Source: Wallacemonas rigidus (Eukaryota; Euglenozoa; Kinetoplastea; Trypanosomatida; Trypanosomatidae). From it: 64,000 nucleotides of DNA. The notes beneath the pieces are model-generated. The model saw nothing but the letters and a program-made list of their open reading frames with translations, did not search any database and was not told the origin of the DNA. The position numbers were made by a program, and so were the translations under genes. The DNA is taken from NCBI GenBank assembly GCA_030849045.1, contig JASAOL010000589.1, forward strand, positions 186,001-250,000, read 5' to 3'. Shown here in pieces: positions 38,604 to 48,440 of the stretch (the stretch's first letter is position 1; the number at the start of each line of letters is the position of its first letter).

Positions 38604-40964
38604 ATGCACTGCTCGCTGATCCGCAGAGCTGCCCAGGCTTCGCAGAGCTCAGCTCCAGGCGCAGCCGCCACAGCAACAAGAACACTCACCGCCGCTCCGG
38701 CTGCCCAACAGCGTCTCTTTACCGGCGCGCTTTTCCCTGAAGGCGTCAACGAGGAATTGCGTGCATTCGCCCTTCGACACCGTGCTCAGAGTAATGTCTG
38801 GGTCCCAGTGCAGGCGGTGGAGACCATGTTGAAGCCGTACGGCATCTTCATTCTACCCAACGCGGCTCTATGTGACATCTCCCTCACCACTGGGGGCAAC
38901 ACACAGGATTACACCGAACTCTCCGCTGCGTTGAGCGACCGCATCTTGGTCAACGCTGATCATACCTCCAACCCACATCTGCTGGAGTCGTTCCGTGAGA
39001 TGGTCGTCGCAGTGCCCGCGCCGCCCCCCTCTGGCGCGACGGGTACTCAGCGTGAGGACAGTCACAGACCTCGTCAGCTCGCACGTGCGACGCAGCCGCT
39101 GGCATTCCCTCGCTTCCAACACCCCCTGACAACGGAAGGCGTGCCCATCCTCAACCGATCCCGTCACACCAAGCTCATGGCCAAACAGTCGGAACACCAG
39201 TTCCACAGCAACTACTGGTTTCGCACGGGGCGAAATCAGCAGTTCGCGTACCACAACGCGGAGGAGACGGGCCGCCCTGGGGTCTTCAACCCAACGTGGT
39301 GTGTGCATTACACCCCACACACCATCACGGGGCAGCTGTTCCCGAAGTTAGTTGCCCGCTTGATGCGGCAGCGAGCAGTCGAGTGTGGCTACGTGTCTCG
39401 TCTCTGGTTGACGGTGTCCACAGCGGCACGGTGCTTTGGCGCACACCTGGCACCGGAGCACGAGGCGGATGCGCCGGCGGTTCACACCACCTTTTTTACT
39501 GGCGGTCTCGCCTGCACAACGTACTACTGTGCCGATCAGTTTGTGTGTCATGAGACGAGCACATCAGCCGCCCCACTTGCTGCCCCCCGGCTGCGTGACA
39601 TTGAGCTGGCCGCCTCGGGTGTGGCTATTGCACCGCACAAGTTGAGGGCGTTCCCACTCTTGCGGCAACTCTCGCCGTCACAGGATGCGTCACAGCGCAC
39701 TGACCGGTCATGTGTTCTGCCGCGAGCACAGTCACCTCCGCTCGCATTGTGCAGTCGGCGTGGTGCTGATGCGACCATGGAGGACGCATCTCGCCATACA
39801 CGATTCGTCGAAGCCACCAGCCGTTATCGTCATATTCAACTCCTGGGTGACGCCTATATGGCGAACCACGCCCGCATGGTCCACGTCCTGCACGCTTCCG
39901 GGTTGGGTACAGCCCTTCAGCGACAGTGCGTGCTGCGCGGCTTTCCAACTCCGTTCTTCGTCTCGTCCCGCAGTTTGTGTGACTACGGCCTGGACATCCT
40001 CCCTGAAGAGGAAGGCTTTGTGTGGGAGACGTGTGTGCAACTCAATGGCACCCTCGCACACCTCGATGGGGAGTGCTGGTTCAACGTGTCGCAACTTCAA
40101 GAGCCTGACATCGCACTGCACCTCTTTCTTCACCGTCCTGTTCATTTTTTGAGTCGCACACTTCTCTCAAAGGCGCAAGCACTGTTGTGCGTTCGTCTGC
40201 AGGCCCACGTTGCCCGTGGCAGTGATGGATGCCGCGAGTGGATTCCACAGCGTGTACTTTCGCAGGCGCGCTGGCCTCTCCGCTCCACAGCGTGTGCAGT
40301 GCCGATGCTGGGTGTCATGGAACGGCCCTCCCAGAGCCACATACAGGCTTTCGGCGACTCGTGCACCAGCAGTGCCAGCGGTGCGCATGGTGGTTGGTTC
40401 AACCTCGACGATGTTCTGTTGCCAGACAAGGACAAGGAATGGCTGCGTACGTACTCCCCAGTGAACCGTAGCGGACAGCCTTTTCTTCGCGCCCTTCGCA
40501 TGGTCATGACGCTCCGTGCCTTCGAACGCGGCTACCAGTCCGTCTTTTGGGTGTGTCTGGAGGAGGAGGCGCACAGACAGGTAGAGCAGAGGGTAACCCG
40601 CGAGCCCGGCCACACCGACGAAAATCTGTTACCCTTGACTTTGCGCGAAATGGCTGCCCCCGCCCTACCCGATCGGGCCATGTCCACTGAGGGTGCGCTG
40701 GCGAACCCGCCTTTTGTCATGTGGAGCGGACTTCGGTGGGTCAACGCGGAGGAACTCGTCGATCCACCACCCGCGGCGTTTGCAGCTGTGTCGCAACCTC
40801 TGACGGATACCTTCGGCAAAGGTGTGTCGGCCGAGTCGTACACGCACTGGCGACTCCACCGCGCGGAGCAGGCTGAACAAGCCGAGCTAATGATGAACAG
40901 CGACGACGGCGAAAACAATGGCTTCTTTCCGGACGCGCGCGAAGATCACTTGCCTACTTTTTGA
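38604..40964 (+). CDS. Mitochondrial 786-aa protein built from repeated modules, function unknown
   Basis: The start at 38604 gives MHCSLIRRAAQASQSSAPGA, an Ala/Arg/Ser-rich, acid-free mitochondrial presequence. I recognise no named domain, but the chain seems built from about four copies of a diverged module of roughly 90-130 residues. Shared marks are FTGALFPEG, ITGQLFPKL and DVLLPDKDK at module starts; RQRAVECGYVSRLWLT, RQCVLRGFPTPFFV and LRAFERGYQSVFWVC in a helix-strand unit; and closing segments CTTYYCADQFVCHE, ECWFNVSQLQEPD and LRWVNAEELVDPP. Linkers are Ser/Pro/Gln-rich. Tandem diverged modules in a mitochondrial protein suggest RNA binding or scaffolding, for example in editing or processing complexes; that is inference. 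An AAAC repeat begins immediately at the stop codon. Confidence 0.87.
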   Translation: MHCSLIRRAAQASQSSAPGAAATATRTLTAAPAAQQRLFTGALFPEGVNEELRAFALRHRAQSNVWVPVQAVETMLKPYGIFILPNAALCDISLTTGGNTQDYTELSAALSDRILVNADHTSNPHLLESFREMVVAVPAPPPSGATGTQREDSHRPRQLARATQPLAFPRFQHPLTTEGVPILNRSRHTKLMAKQSEHQFHSNYWFRTGRNQQFAYHNAEETGRPGVFNPTWCVHYTPHTITGQLFPKLVARLMRQRAVECGYVSRLWLTVSTAARCFGAHLAPEHEADAPAVHTTFFTGGLACTTYYCADQFVCHETSTSAAPLAAPRLRDIELAASGVAIAPHKLRAFPLLRQLSPSQDASQRTDRSCVLPRAQSPPLALCSRRGADATMEDASRHTRFVEATSRYRHIQLLGDAYMANHARMVHVLHASGLGTALQRQCVLRGFPTPFFVSSRSLCDYGLDILPEEEGFVWETCVQLNGTLAHLDGECWFNVSQLQEPDIALHLFLHRPVHFLSRTLLSKAQALLCVRLQAHVARGSDGCREWIPQRVLSQARWPLRSTACAVPMLGVMERPSQSHIQAFGDSCTSSASGAHGGWFNLDDVLLPDKDKEWLRTYSPVNRSGQPFLRALRMVMTLRAFERGYQSVFWVCLEEEAHRQVEQRVTREPGHTDENLLPLTLREMAAPALPDRAMSTEGALANPPFVMWSGLRWVNAEELVDPPPAAFAAVSQPLTDTFGKGVSAESYTHWRLHRAEQAEQAELMMNSDDGENNGFFPDAREDHLPTF

Positions 40965-40988
40965 AACAAACAAACAAACAAACAAACA
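40964..40988 (+). repeat. AAAC tetranucleotide repeat at the stop codon
   Basis: About six copies of AAAC begin at the last base of the TGA stop of the 786-aa gene and form the very start of its 3' UTR. Confidence 0.8.
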
Positions 40989-41683
40989 GATGAAAAACAC
41001 ATATCACACACTGTCACTGCTATTCTTCACTTTACCCCACTACTTTTATTTGTAGCTTCACTCTACGTTTCTTTTGTTCCCACACTTTTACTCTTTTCGT
41101 TTCTCCTCTTCCTGCTGCTTGCTGTCGTACTGACAGCCCAAACGAGCCACCTTGAAACATTAAAAAAAAAAAACACCGAAAAGTATGCGGCGCGCGCGCC
41201 ATTTGATGTTTCTCTCCAGATCACAACACGACGCAAGAAATACTGAGAGAGGGAAAGAGATCTGTACAGATATCGGTCGAGACGGAGTCTGTCGCATTGC
41301 GTCCACTCCGCAGCCGGTGCCCAGGCCAACGGTGGCACACACACTCACTCACACTATCACACAGGCCTGCAGAATAGGGCATGCCATTTTCACATTCTCT
41401 CTTCGTCTACTCACCCTTCTTGTCTCTCTCTCTCTCTGATCGCTCTGATCACGATGTACAGCAGCCGAGTCGATAAGATCGCTTGCTGTTTTTTTTTTCT
41501 CTCGTTCTGCTGCCCTCTTGATTCATAGAGCAGCAAATTGCCATAGAACTGTGACGGCGCGGTTTCACACAACGTGTTGTCAACGCCGCTTCTTCCTATC
41601 TAAACAACGCGCGCACACACACAGATAAACCTTAGGCGCCTCCAGCACAACACTAATATAGAGCGTCGTCGGGTAAGCCAACG
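40965..41683. other. Spacer before MCM2
   Basis: A 719-bp spacer with no gene. An A11-A12 run lies at about 41161-41172. A T/C tract at about 41489-41518 is followed by AG at 41527-41528, the likely acceptor for MCM2, giving a 5' UTR of about 155 nt. Confidence 0.55.
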
Positions 41684-44563
41684 ATGCCTCCCAAAGGAGA
41701 TGGGCATGTGGGTCGCAAGCGCCGGCGTGATGCACACGAGCTTGGTGACGACGTCCCCGACGAGGCACACTCAAGCCTGCCACCGAGCGACGACGAAGAG
41801 GGCGAGGACCTCTACGGCGATGACTTCATGCGCGACTACCTCGAGCCGGACGAGGAGAGTGAGGTGCCAGAAGATGATGTGCAGGATGACTGGATTGCTG
41901 ACGATGAGAGCTCCATCTCCGAACTCTCAGAGGGTGGGCGACATGCTGTGGACGCCTTGATTGATCGCCGCAATGAGCTTGAAAAACGACTTGCCGAGGA
42001 GCAACGTCACCTCGCCGACGGCGTCTTCAGTGATGTGGACGACGATGACTCACTGTTCTCCGGCCTTGATGACGTGGGTACTAGTGGCGAGGATGGCGAC
42101 GGTGAACACTCCGGTGCCGGAGGCGACAACGAGCAGGATGCCTCCCTCCACGCTGGCATCGACGATGGAACGTCTGGCTTTGCGGACCCGAATGACGACA
42201 TTTACATCCGCGGGGATCTAGAGACCGCCGGTCTGAACTGGCGGCAGCCCCAGGGCGATTTGGTCGAGTGGCTCGCGCAGGAATTGCCTCGCCGCGTCAT
42301 CAAGAACCGCATTTACAACTTTTACCTCAACTACCAGGAGAACAATACAAGTGTCTACGAGTTGCGTGTCAATGCCATGACACGCGAGAACGACCAGAGC
42401 TTTCAGCTCAGCTACGGCCATCTGAGTCGTGTGTACGACAGCGTGCTCGCGTTGTGGCTAGTCGATGTGCCGGACGCTATGATCGAGCTGCTCGAGGAGG
42501 CTGCCAACTACTTCACCTTCAAGCTGTTCCCGCACTACCGCGACGTACACTCGCACATTTTTGTCCGCATCTGCGACCTCCCCCTGTGCGATCCCATCCG
42601 AGATTTTCGCCAGATTCACATGAACGTGCTGGTACGTGTCGAGGGCGTGGTTGTGCGCCGCTCGCCCGTCTATCCCCAAATGTTCGCAGTCAAGTACGAC
42701 TGTGTACGGTGCGCATACATTATTGGCCCTATTTACCAGCGCGGGGACAAGGAGCAGCGTGTGAGCATGTGCCCGAGCTGCCACAGCAAAGGTCCTTTCC
42801 GAGTCAACATGGTGCTCACCGAGTACCGTAACCACCAGACGATTGTGCTGCAAGAGTCGCCCGGCAAGGTCCCGCCTGGCCGTCTTCCTCGCAGCCTCGA
42901 GGTGGTGCTGACGAACGACCTGATTGATCGCGCCAAGCCAGGCGAAGAGGTGGAGGTGACCGGCATCTATCGCAACAACTTCGACGCCCTCTTGAATAGC
43001 CGCCAAGGCTTCCCCGTCTTCACGACCGTCTTACACGCCAACAACGTCGTACGGCGCACGGCGGAGCTTGGCAACTACCGCCTCCCCGATGACGAGCGTG
43101 CGCGCATCGTCGAGCTGAGCAAGCACCCGAAAATTCGCCGCAAACTAATCCGCTCTGTCGCCCCGAGCATCCACGGCCGTGAGGACATGAAGCTGGGCCT
43201 CCTGCTCGCGATGATGGGCGGTGTGCCGAAGGACATTGGCGGCGATCAGTCACATCGTATTCGTGGTGATATCAACGTGCTCATGGTCGGTGACCCGGGC
43301 TGCGCCAAGTCGCAATTTCTCAAGTTCGTTGAAAAGACAGCTGATCGCACCGTCTTCACGACAGGTCGAGGCTCGACAGCGGTCGGTTTGACAGCCTCGG
43401 TGCACAAGGACATCGTCACGGGTGACTTTGTCCTCGAGGGCGGCGCGCTTGTCATTGCAGATCGGGGCTGCTGCCTCATTGATGAGTTTGACAAGATGTC
43501 CGACCAGGATCGCACGTCCATTCACGAGGCTATGGAACAGCAGACCATCTCCGTCGCACGTGGTGGCATCGTCACGACCTTGTCCGCACGTTGCTGTATC
43601 ATTGCCGCTGCCAACCCGATCGGCGGCCGCTACGACCCATCCTCGTCCTTCGACGCGAATGTCAATCTAACCACCCCTATTCTGTCGCGTTTTGATCTCC
43701 TCTTTGTCGTGCGGGATGAGGTGAACGTCGAGCTGGATGAGAAGCTGGCCGCCTTCATCTGCGACTCGCACACGCGCAACCACCCACGGTCACAGGAGCA
43801 GCGACGTGTGGAGGAGCGCGAGAGGCTTGAAGAGCTATCCCGCCTCCGCTATGCGTTGGAGAACGCCTCTTCAGAGAGCGAACAGCAGGCCTGCGAGGCT
43901 CGACTTCGGGAACTTCGCGACAGCATGGAGAACCGCGCGTCTTTTGAGGACGAGGATCCCTCAAGCGACAAGCCACTCCCGCAGTCGCTGTTCAAGAAGT
44001 ACCTTTTGTACGCCAAGAGCCACTGCCATCCGCGCATCTCCAACATTGACGAGAATACCATCGCACGCCTCTACACGGAGCTACGCCAGGAGTCGAAGCA
44101 CGGCGGCATCGCCATCACAGTGCGTCACATGGAGTCCATCATCCGTCTCTCCGAGGCACACGCGCGACTGCACCTACGGGAGTTTGTACGTGATGAAGAT
44201 GTGACAGCCGCTATCTCCCTCTTCTTACGCTGCTTCATCCAGACTCAGAAGTACAGCATGCGCAGTGCCATGATGAATCGCTTCCGGAAGTACCTCGACT
44301 CCGACACGGAGCCGATCCCGTTCATTCATCATCAGATCAAGGTCGCGGTGCAAACGGTGCGGAACTTCGAGCGCGTGATATCCGGCGGCATCGAGGCCAC
44401 CACGGTGCGCGTGGATCTTTCCGAGTTGGAGCACCACACGGCGAACGTCTCCACAGAAGCGCTGAACGCGTACTTTGAAAGCGAAGCGTTCCAAAAGGAG
44501 TACAAGCTCATTCGCGATCGCGACACGCACGTGCCGCTCTACATTGAACACACACTGCTCTGA
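41684..44563 (+). CDS. MCM2: MCM2 subunit of the replicative helicase
   Basis: A 959-residue protein. The acidic N terminus (residues 30-75, with EDLYGDDFMRDYLEPDEE) is the MCM2 hallmark and the histone-binding region in other eukaryotes. A C4 zinc finger uses C340, C343, C363 and C366. The AAA+ core carries Walker A GDPGCAKSQFLKF (Lys542), Walker B CCLIDEFDKM (about residues 596-605), the NPIGGRYD sensor 1 region and the SRFDLLFVV arginine finger. A second charged insertion of about 60 residues (EEQRRVEERERLEELSRLRY) follows the core, and a winged-helix-type tail ends the protein. MCM2 pairs with MCM5 and MCM6 in the MCM2-7 ring that unwinds DNA at origins. Length, finger and acidic tail identify MCM2 rather than another MCM. 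Confidence 0.97.
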   Translation: MPPKGDGHVGRKRRRDAHELGDDVPDEAHSSLPPSDDEEGEDLYGDDFMRDYLEPDEESEVPEDDVQDDWIADDESSISELSEGGRHAVDALIDRRNELEKRLAEEQRHLADGVFSDVDDDDSLFSGLDDVGTSGEDGDGEHSGAGGDNEQDASLHAGIDDGTSGFADPNDDIYIRGDLETAGLNWRQPQGDLVEWLAQELPRRVIKNRIYNFYLNYQENNTSVYELRVNAMTRENDQSFQLSYGHLSRVYDSVLALWLVDVPDAMIELLEEAANYFTFKLFPHYRDVHSHIFVRICDLPLCDPIRDFRQIHMNVLVRVEGVVVRRSPVYPQMFAVKYDCVRCAYIIGPIYQRGDKEQRVSMCPSCHSKGPFRVNMVLTEYRNHQTIVLQESPGKVPPGRLPRSLEVVLTNDLIDRAKPGEEVEVTGIYRNNFDALLNSRQGFPVFTTVLHANNVVRRTAELGNYRLPDDERARIVELSKHPKIRRKLIRSVAPSIHGREDMKLGLLLAMMGGVPKDIGGDQSHRIRGDINVLMVGDPGCAKSQFLKFVEKTADRTVFTTGRGSTAVGLTASVHKDIVTGDFVLEGGALVIADRGCCLIDEFDKMSDQDRTSIHEAMEQQTISVARGGIVTTLSARCCIIAAANPIGGRYDPSSSFDANVNLTTPILSRFDLLFVVRDEVNVELDEKLAAFICDSHTRNHPRSQEQRRVEERERLEELSRLRYALENASSESEQQACEARLRELRDSMENRASFEDEDPSSDKPLPQSLFKKYLLYAKSHCHPRISNIDENTIARLYTELRQESKHGGIAITVRHMESIIRLSEAHARLHLREFVRDEDVTAAISLFLRCFIQTQKYSMRSAMMNRFRKYLDSDTEPIPFIHHQIKVAVQTVRNFERVISGGIEATTVRVDLSELEHHTANVSTEALNAYFESEAFQKEYKLIRDRDTHVPLYIEHTLL

Positions 44564-45179
44564 CAGCTCTCTTTTTTTTTCTTTTTCTTTTGCCGAGGAA
44601 CACTTGTTCTTCTGGCGAAACACCCCGCGCGCGGGGACGTGGTGAGGACACACGCACAACCATTTCATCACATTCCGCATACAGTACCATACACAAACCA
44701 CTTAGAGATACGCGAGAAGAAGCGAACCAGTGAAACGGTGCGGAGACGAACACCCCTGCGCTCTCTTGTTTCCTGACATGCGTGAGCACCGTCTGACAAA
44801 GTGGAACAACTACCAAAGGAGGTGCTTGAGCCTATCTCGGTGACAACGTGAGGTGATTGCGTCACGTAGTGAACTGCCGAGCAAGGCTGGTGCACACACG
44901 TCTTAATCGTCGCTGATAAGGTCTGGCGTTTTTCTTCTTCTTGTCTTCCCTGATATCTACCCTCATGACTCTGTCTTACTCCTCGCCCCTCGACCGATCA
45001 TCTCGAAAGGGTCTGAACTCAGAAACACTTATCGTGACCTCCGACACAACGCCACGAACAGGTTCGTTGAATAGATTTCTTCCGTTGTTAGATTGTGAAG
45101 TCACCGCTTACTAGATATCACGTTCCTTTTGTCTTTTACACGTTTTTTTTTGTTACCTTTTTCTTTTCTTCTCGTGGTG
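44564..45179. other. Spacer before the zinc-ribbon protein gene
   Basis: A 616-bp spacer with no gene. A 14-bp perfect palindrome lies at 44623-44636. A T/C tract at about 45122-45173 immediately precedes the next start codon. Confidence 0.5.
44623..44636. repeat. Perfect GC palindrome in the MCM2 3' flank
   Basis: CCCCGCGCGCGGGG is fully self-complementary over 14 bp and lies 60 nt after the MCM2 stop codon. It could be an RNA stem only if dimeric or looped, and may be chance. Confidence 0.7.
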
Positions 45180-46271
45180 ATGGCTGAGGAGATCGAGATT
45201 CGCTTATCTCCCGCTCAGCAGCGCACAGCCGCCATGCTTTCGTGCAGTCCCTTCGATGAGGCCCGCGCTGGGCGTGACGCCTACTACAGTACCACGACCG
45301 CATGCGAATCACACCCCGCTGCTCCTCATCGCGAAGCTGCCGCTCTCGCCAACGCCTTGCAGGAGATGGAGCTTAGGAGGTGGTGTGATGAGAACCAGCG
45401 TTCACGGGCATATCCATTTGCAGACAGTGATCTCATTCCGTCCACAGCCAGTCGCACTCGACAGGCGGCCAGCGTCACCCGCGCCGTCGCCCCAAATGCA
45501 AAGGCGCAGTCTGATCGTCTCACCGTCTTGCGTGCTCAGCTCAAGGCGTGTTTGCATCGTCACGCTCCCCTCCCCGTCGCCGTGTCGACGTCGGCACCAA
45601 TGACCACGCAGTCGCCTTCATACGATCGTGATATTACCCTAGGTAAGAGTCCCAGCGCAGGCGAGGCGGTCTCTGCACCGACTTGTAGTACTCCTCGCAC
45701 CTCGCCGAACCAGAACCAGAAGGCGGTTGACGAGTCCTTCTCCCCACAACCTCGTCCCGTGCACTATCTGGCAACCGCAACACCATCGCCGTCGCCGGTG
45801 CCTCTCTCGACACGACATTCATCCCGTGCCCATTCCATTGAGGATCAGAAGGCAGCAGGCCTCTTCGTAAATACCCCATCTCCGTCCCCAGAAGTGTGCC
45901 GCGCAGTGCCAGAGCCCTATCGCAACGCCCGACTCTCTTCCACACCAAGTGCTGGGGGAAGCGCTTCACCCGCGGGCACCACAACTAAAAGAGGAACAAC
46001 TGTGGAGGAGACGGCGACTTGTCACACTACGTCTCGCTCACTCGGGTACAGCAGCGCGCGGCGCAGTCTGTCGGCGGATGAGGATGGCCCCCTCGAATTC
46101 GGTGAGCCCATGCAGAAGCCGGTTCCCATCTCAGTCGAGCAACAATTCCGCTGCGGTAACTGCCTCGTCGAGGACGTGGTGGTCCTCTCGCATCCCTCCA
46201 CCGTACCAAACCTGCACTTTTGTCCTTTCTGCGGCTTTCGTTTGTCTGAGGAGTGCGTAGAACCTGGCTAG
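45180..46271 (+). CDS. Hypothetical protein with C-terminal zinc ribbon
   Basis: A 363-residue protein from MAEEIEIRLSPAQQRTAAML; the 17 upstream codons are T-rich leader. Most of the chain is disordered, rich in Ser, Pro, Ala and Thr, with possible phosphorylation sites of the SPSP and TPSPS kind. An N-terminal helix lies around residues 40-75. The C terminus holds a two-pair zinc ribbon: CGNC and CPFCGF in QFRCGNCLVEDVVVL and NLHFCPFCGFRLSEE. No known family is recognised. The ribbon suggests binding to nucleic acid or protein, with the long tail as a regulatory region. Confidence 0.85.
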   Translation: MAEEIEIRLSPAQQRTAAMLSCSPFDEARAGRDAYYSTTTACESHPAAPHREAAALANALQEMELRRWCDENQRSRAYPFADSDLIPSTASRTRQAASVTRAVAPNAKAQSDRLTVLRAQLKACLHRHAPLPVAVSTSAPMTTQSPSYDRDITLGKSPSAGEAVSAPTCSTPRTSPNQNQKAVDESFSPQPRPVHYLATATPSPSPVPLSTRHSSRAHSIEDQKAAGLFVNTPSPSPEVCRAVPEPYRNARLSSTPSAGGSASPAGTTTKRGTTVEETATCHTTSRSLGYSSARRSLSADEDGPLEFGEPMQKPVPISVEQQFRCGNCLVEDVVVLSHPSTVPNLHFCPFCGFRLSEECVEPG

Positions 46272-46751
46272 ATAAGGGTCGAATGCCATCGCTTTTTTAT
46301 TATTATTTATTTATTATTACTGTCTTCGCACGTGCGCGTATGTGTGGCTGCAGTGACGCAGATGGCACCTCGATGAAATCGAAACGAGACGAACCCAATG
46401 CACTCGTTACCCACAGCCGCTCACACGCTTATCACTGTACGAATGTGCTGAGGTCAGAGAACACGGCTGTCTGTGACACCTCTATTTCCCTCTTCACCGT
46501 TCTGTGTTGCATTCAATATTCAATATTCAATATTCAATACCCCCTCCCCATCGTCGCGTGAGTACCGAAGCAGCGGGCCACGTCAAACCTCAATTCCCCA
46601 TTTACACTTCACACCGCTGTGCACTCCCCGTCTGTTATGGCCTCCCTCCCGCGAAAAAGAAGAAGTCAACCGCATAGAAACAACCTCCTCTCCCCCCGCT
46701 ACACACACACAAAAAAAAAAAAAAACAGCACATCCCTCATTGCACGAAACA
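46272..46751. other. Spacer before the TBL2-like gene
   Basis: A 480-bp spacer. It includes four copies of a 7-bp repeat at 46511-46538 and an A14 run at about 46711-46725. Spacer sequence is in frame with the downstream gene back to 46473 but is not coding. Confidence 0.5.
46511..46538 (+). repeat. Four tandem copies of a 7-bp unit
   Basis: The heptamer ATTCAAT is repeated four times without mismatch in the 5' flank of the TBL2-like gene. Confidence 0.9.
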
Positions 46752-48440
46752 ATGGGGATCAGCTCTTTGCTCTTTGGCGTCGTTCGCAGATATGCCAAGA
46801 TATACTTTTTCAACAGCACCGTCGATGTTCTACGCAATGTTGTCTACGCCGAGTCCGTCTCCGATGCGGCGACGATTCTTCTTTCTGAGGCGGCCTCTCG
46901 TCGCGATGAGTTTTGGATGGACGTGCTCTTGTTCTTTGTGGCCGTCTTGATCATCCTTCTGCTTACCAATTGCTTCGTGCGCTGTTTCTGCTGGATATGC
47001 ATCGCCCTCCCCAAAGAGCACTTCGAGCTAGAGAAGATGCGCCAGGGCAAGCTGGACTATCAAATTAAAGCGCAGAAAGAAAAGGAGGAGCGCCGCCGCC
47101 GTGAGGAGGCTGGTGAGTTGGAGCCGGAGCCATCGCTGCAGGAGGACATGCAGCTGCTCACAAGAGCCCTCAACACAATGCGGCAAAGCATGGAGGCGCG
47201 CGGTGAGACCGTCAGCGAGCCACCCGTGACCGTACCGGCTACAGAGGCGTTCGCGTCGCCTGACAAGGAGCACGAGTATTTGGCCTCCAAGCGGCCTGGT
47301 GCCCGCGCGACGCCGAGCTCGACGATTAGAGGCCTACCGACGGTAGACATCCTTGTCGCTTCGCCAGGGGAGAAGTACATGCTGGTGGGTTGCCGCAGCA
47401 AGCGCAAGACCAACCTGTACCCCATGCCCGCAGCTGAAGGTGTGGCGTTCATGCAAAAAGGGAAAGCGCTGCAAGAGAAGCAGTTTGTCTCCGTACAAGA
47501 CCCTGTCGCCGAGGCCCTCGGCATCGACCCTCGTCACGCCGAAATCGTCTGCGGTGTCTTTTCGGCGGACGATGCGCGCTTGGTGGTGGGTGAGCGCAGC
47601 ACGGACACGTTTCTGGCATTCGCACTGGCGCCTGGTCGCTTGTCGCACCTGTGGTCCTTCAAACTGCCTGACCGGCGGCTTGTGACGTCGCTGCCGAATA
47701 TTGCCTTGGCTGGAGTCGACACGATCCTGTGCGTGTACGATAAGGACTGCGTTGTAGAGCGCATCTGTCGCGAATCGGCAACGAGCGTGACGTCGTCAAA
47801 GGACAAGTTCAGGGTGGGCAACGCACTCGCCTGGGCAGTACGGGACACGGCTGTCGCAGTGGCTGGCTCGTTCATGCAGGCCCCGCGTGTGGCCCAGGTC
47901 GCGCCTCACACAGGTGGACGAACGGGCTTCTCACTTAAGAGTGTCTGCACGCTCCCTCAGCCGGAGAAAGCGCCGAAGATGCGTGTGCTTGCAATGGCGT
48001 TTGTGACGAAGGGCTGCCCGGCATTCAACACCCGTCAGTACCTCATCGTCTTCTACGAAAACGGTGTCGGCTTCATCTACGCGTACGCCTCCTTGACCGC
48101 AGACGCCGCGTTTACCAAGGTGTGTACCTTCTCCGATTCGACCTTCGCTTCATTTGACGCTTCTAGACCGATGCGCATAATCACGTCGGTTATGGGCAAG
48201 GCCTACCACGAGCGTCTGCGCGTCGGTTTGTGCCGCAACGGCGATATCAGCGTGCATCAGCAGGTGGCCTCGGCTTCGGCCGAGGACGGCACGTTCGAGA
48301 TGCAGTTACATGCGGATCTGCACGGTGTCCAAGAAGGCGACCCGATCAAAGAGGCCGTCTTCATTCAACAAGGTCGTGGCATCGCGACGTGCGGCCACGA
48401 TGACAATCGTCACGTGCGACTGTTTACCGTACCTGAGTGA
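46752..48440 (+). CDS. Membrane-anchored WD40-like protein, TBL2-like
   Basis: A 562-residue protein from MGISSLLFGVVRRYAKIYFF. One strong membrane segment lies at about residues 57-86 (VLLFFVAVLIILLLTNCFV), followed by a charged helix (KAQKEKEERRRREEAGEL). From about residue 190 a beta-propeller-like region shows spaced strands: VDILVASPGEKYMLVGCRSK, CGVFSADDARLVVGERST, TILCVYDKDCVVERICRES and ATCGHDDNRHVRLFTVPE. This is the layout of TBL2, an ER-membrane WD-repeat protein linked to PERK signalling in animals. Repeats are diverged and few end in WD, so the propeller call is moderate and the TBL2 link is inference. Confidence 0.87.
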   Translation: MGISSLLFGVVRRYAKIYFFNSTVDVLRNVVYAESVSDAATILLSEAASRRDEFWMDVLLFFVAVLIILLLTNCFVRCFCWICIALPKEHFELEKMRQGKLDYQIKAQKEKEERRRREEAGELEPEPSLQEDMQLLTRALNTMRQSMEARGETVSEPPVTVPATEAFASPDKEHEYLASKRPGARATPSSTIRGLPTVDILVASPGEKYMLVGCRSKRKTNLYPMPAAEGVAFMQKGKALQEKQFVSVQDPVAEALGIDPRHAEIVCGVFSADDARLVVGERSTDTFLAFALAPGRLSHLWSFKLPDRRLVTSLPNIALAGVDTILCVYDKDCVVERICRESATSVTSSKDKFRVGNALAWAVRDTAVAVAGSFMQAPRVAQVAPHTGGRTGFSLKSVCTLPQPEKAPKMRVLAMAFVTKGCPAFNTRQYLIVFYENGVGFIYAYASLTADAAFTKVCTFSDSTFASFDASRPMRIITSVMGKAYHERLRVGLCRNGDISVHQQVASASAEDGTFEMQLHADLHGVQEGDPIKEAVFIQQGRGIATCGHDDNRHVRLFTVPE

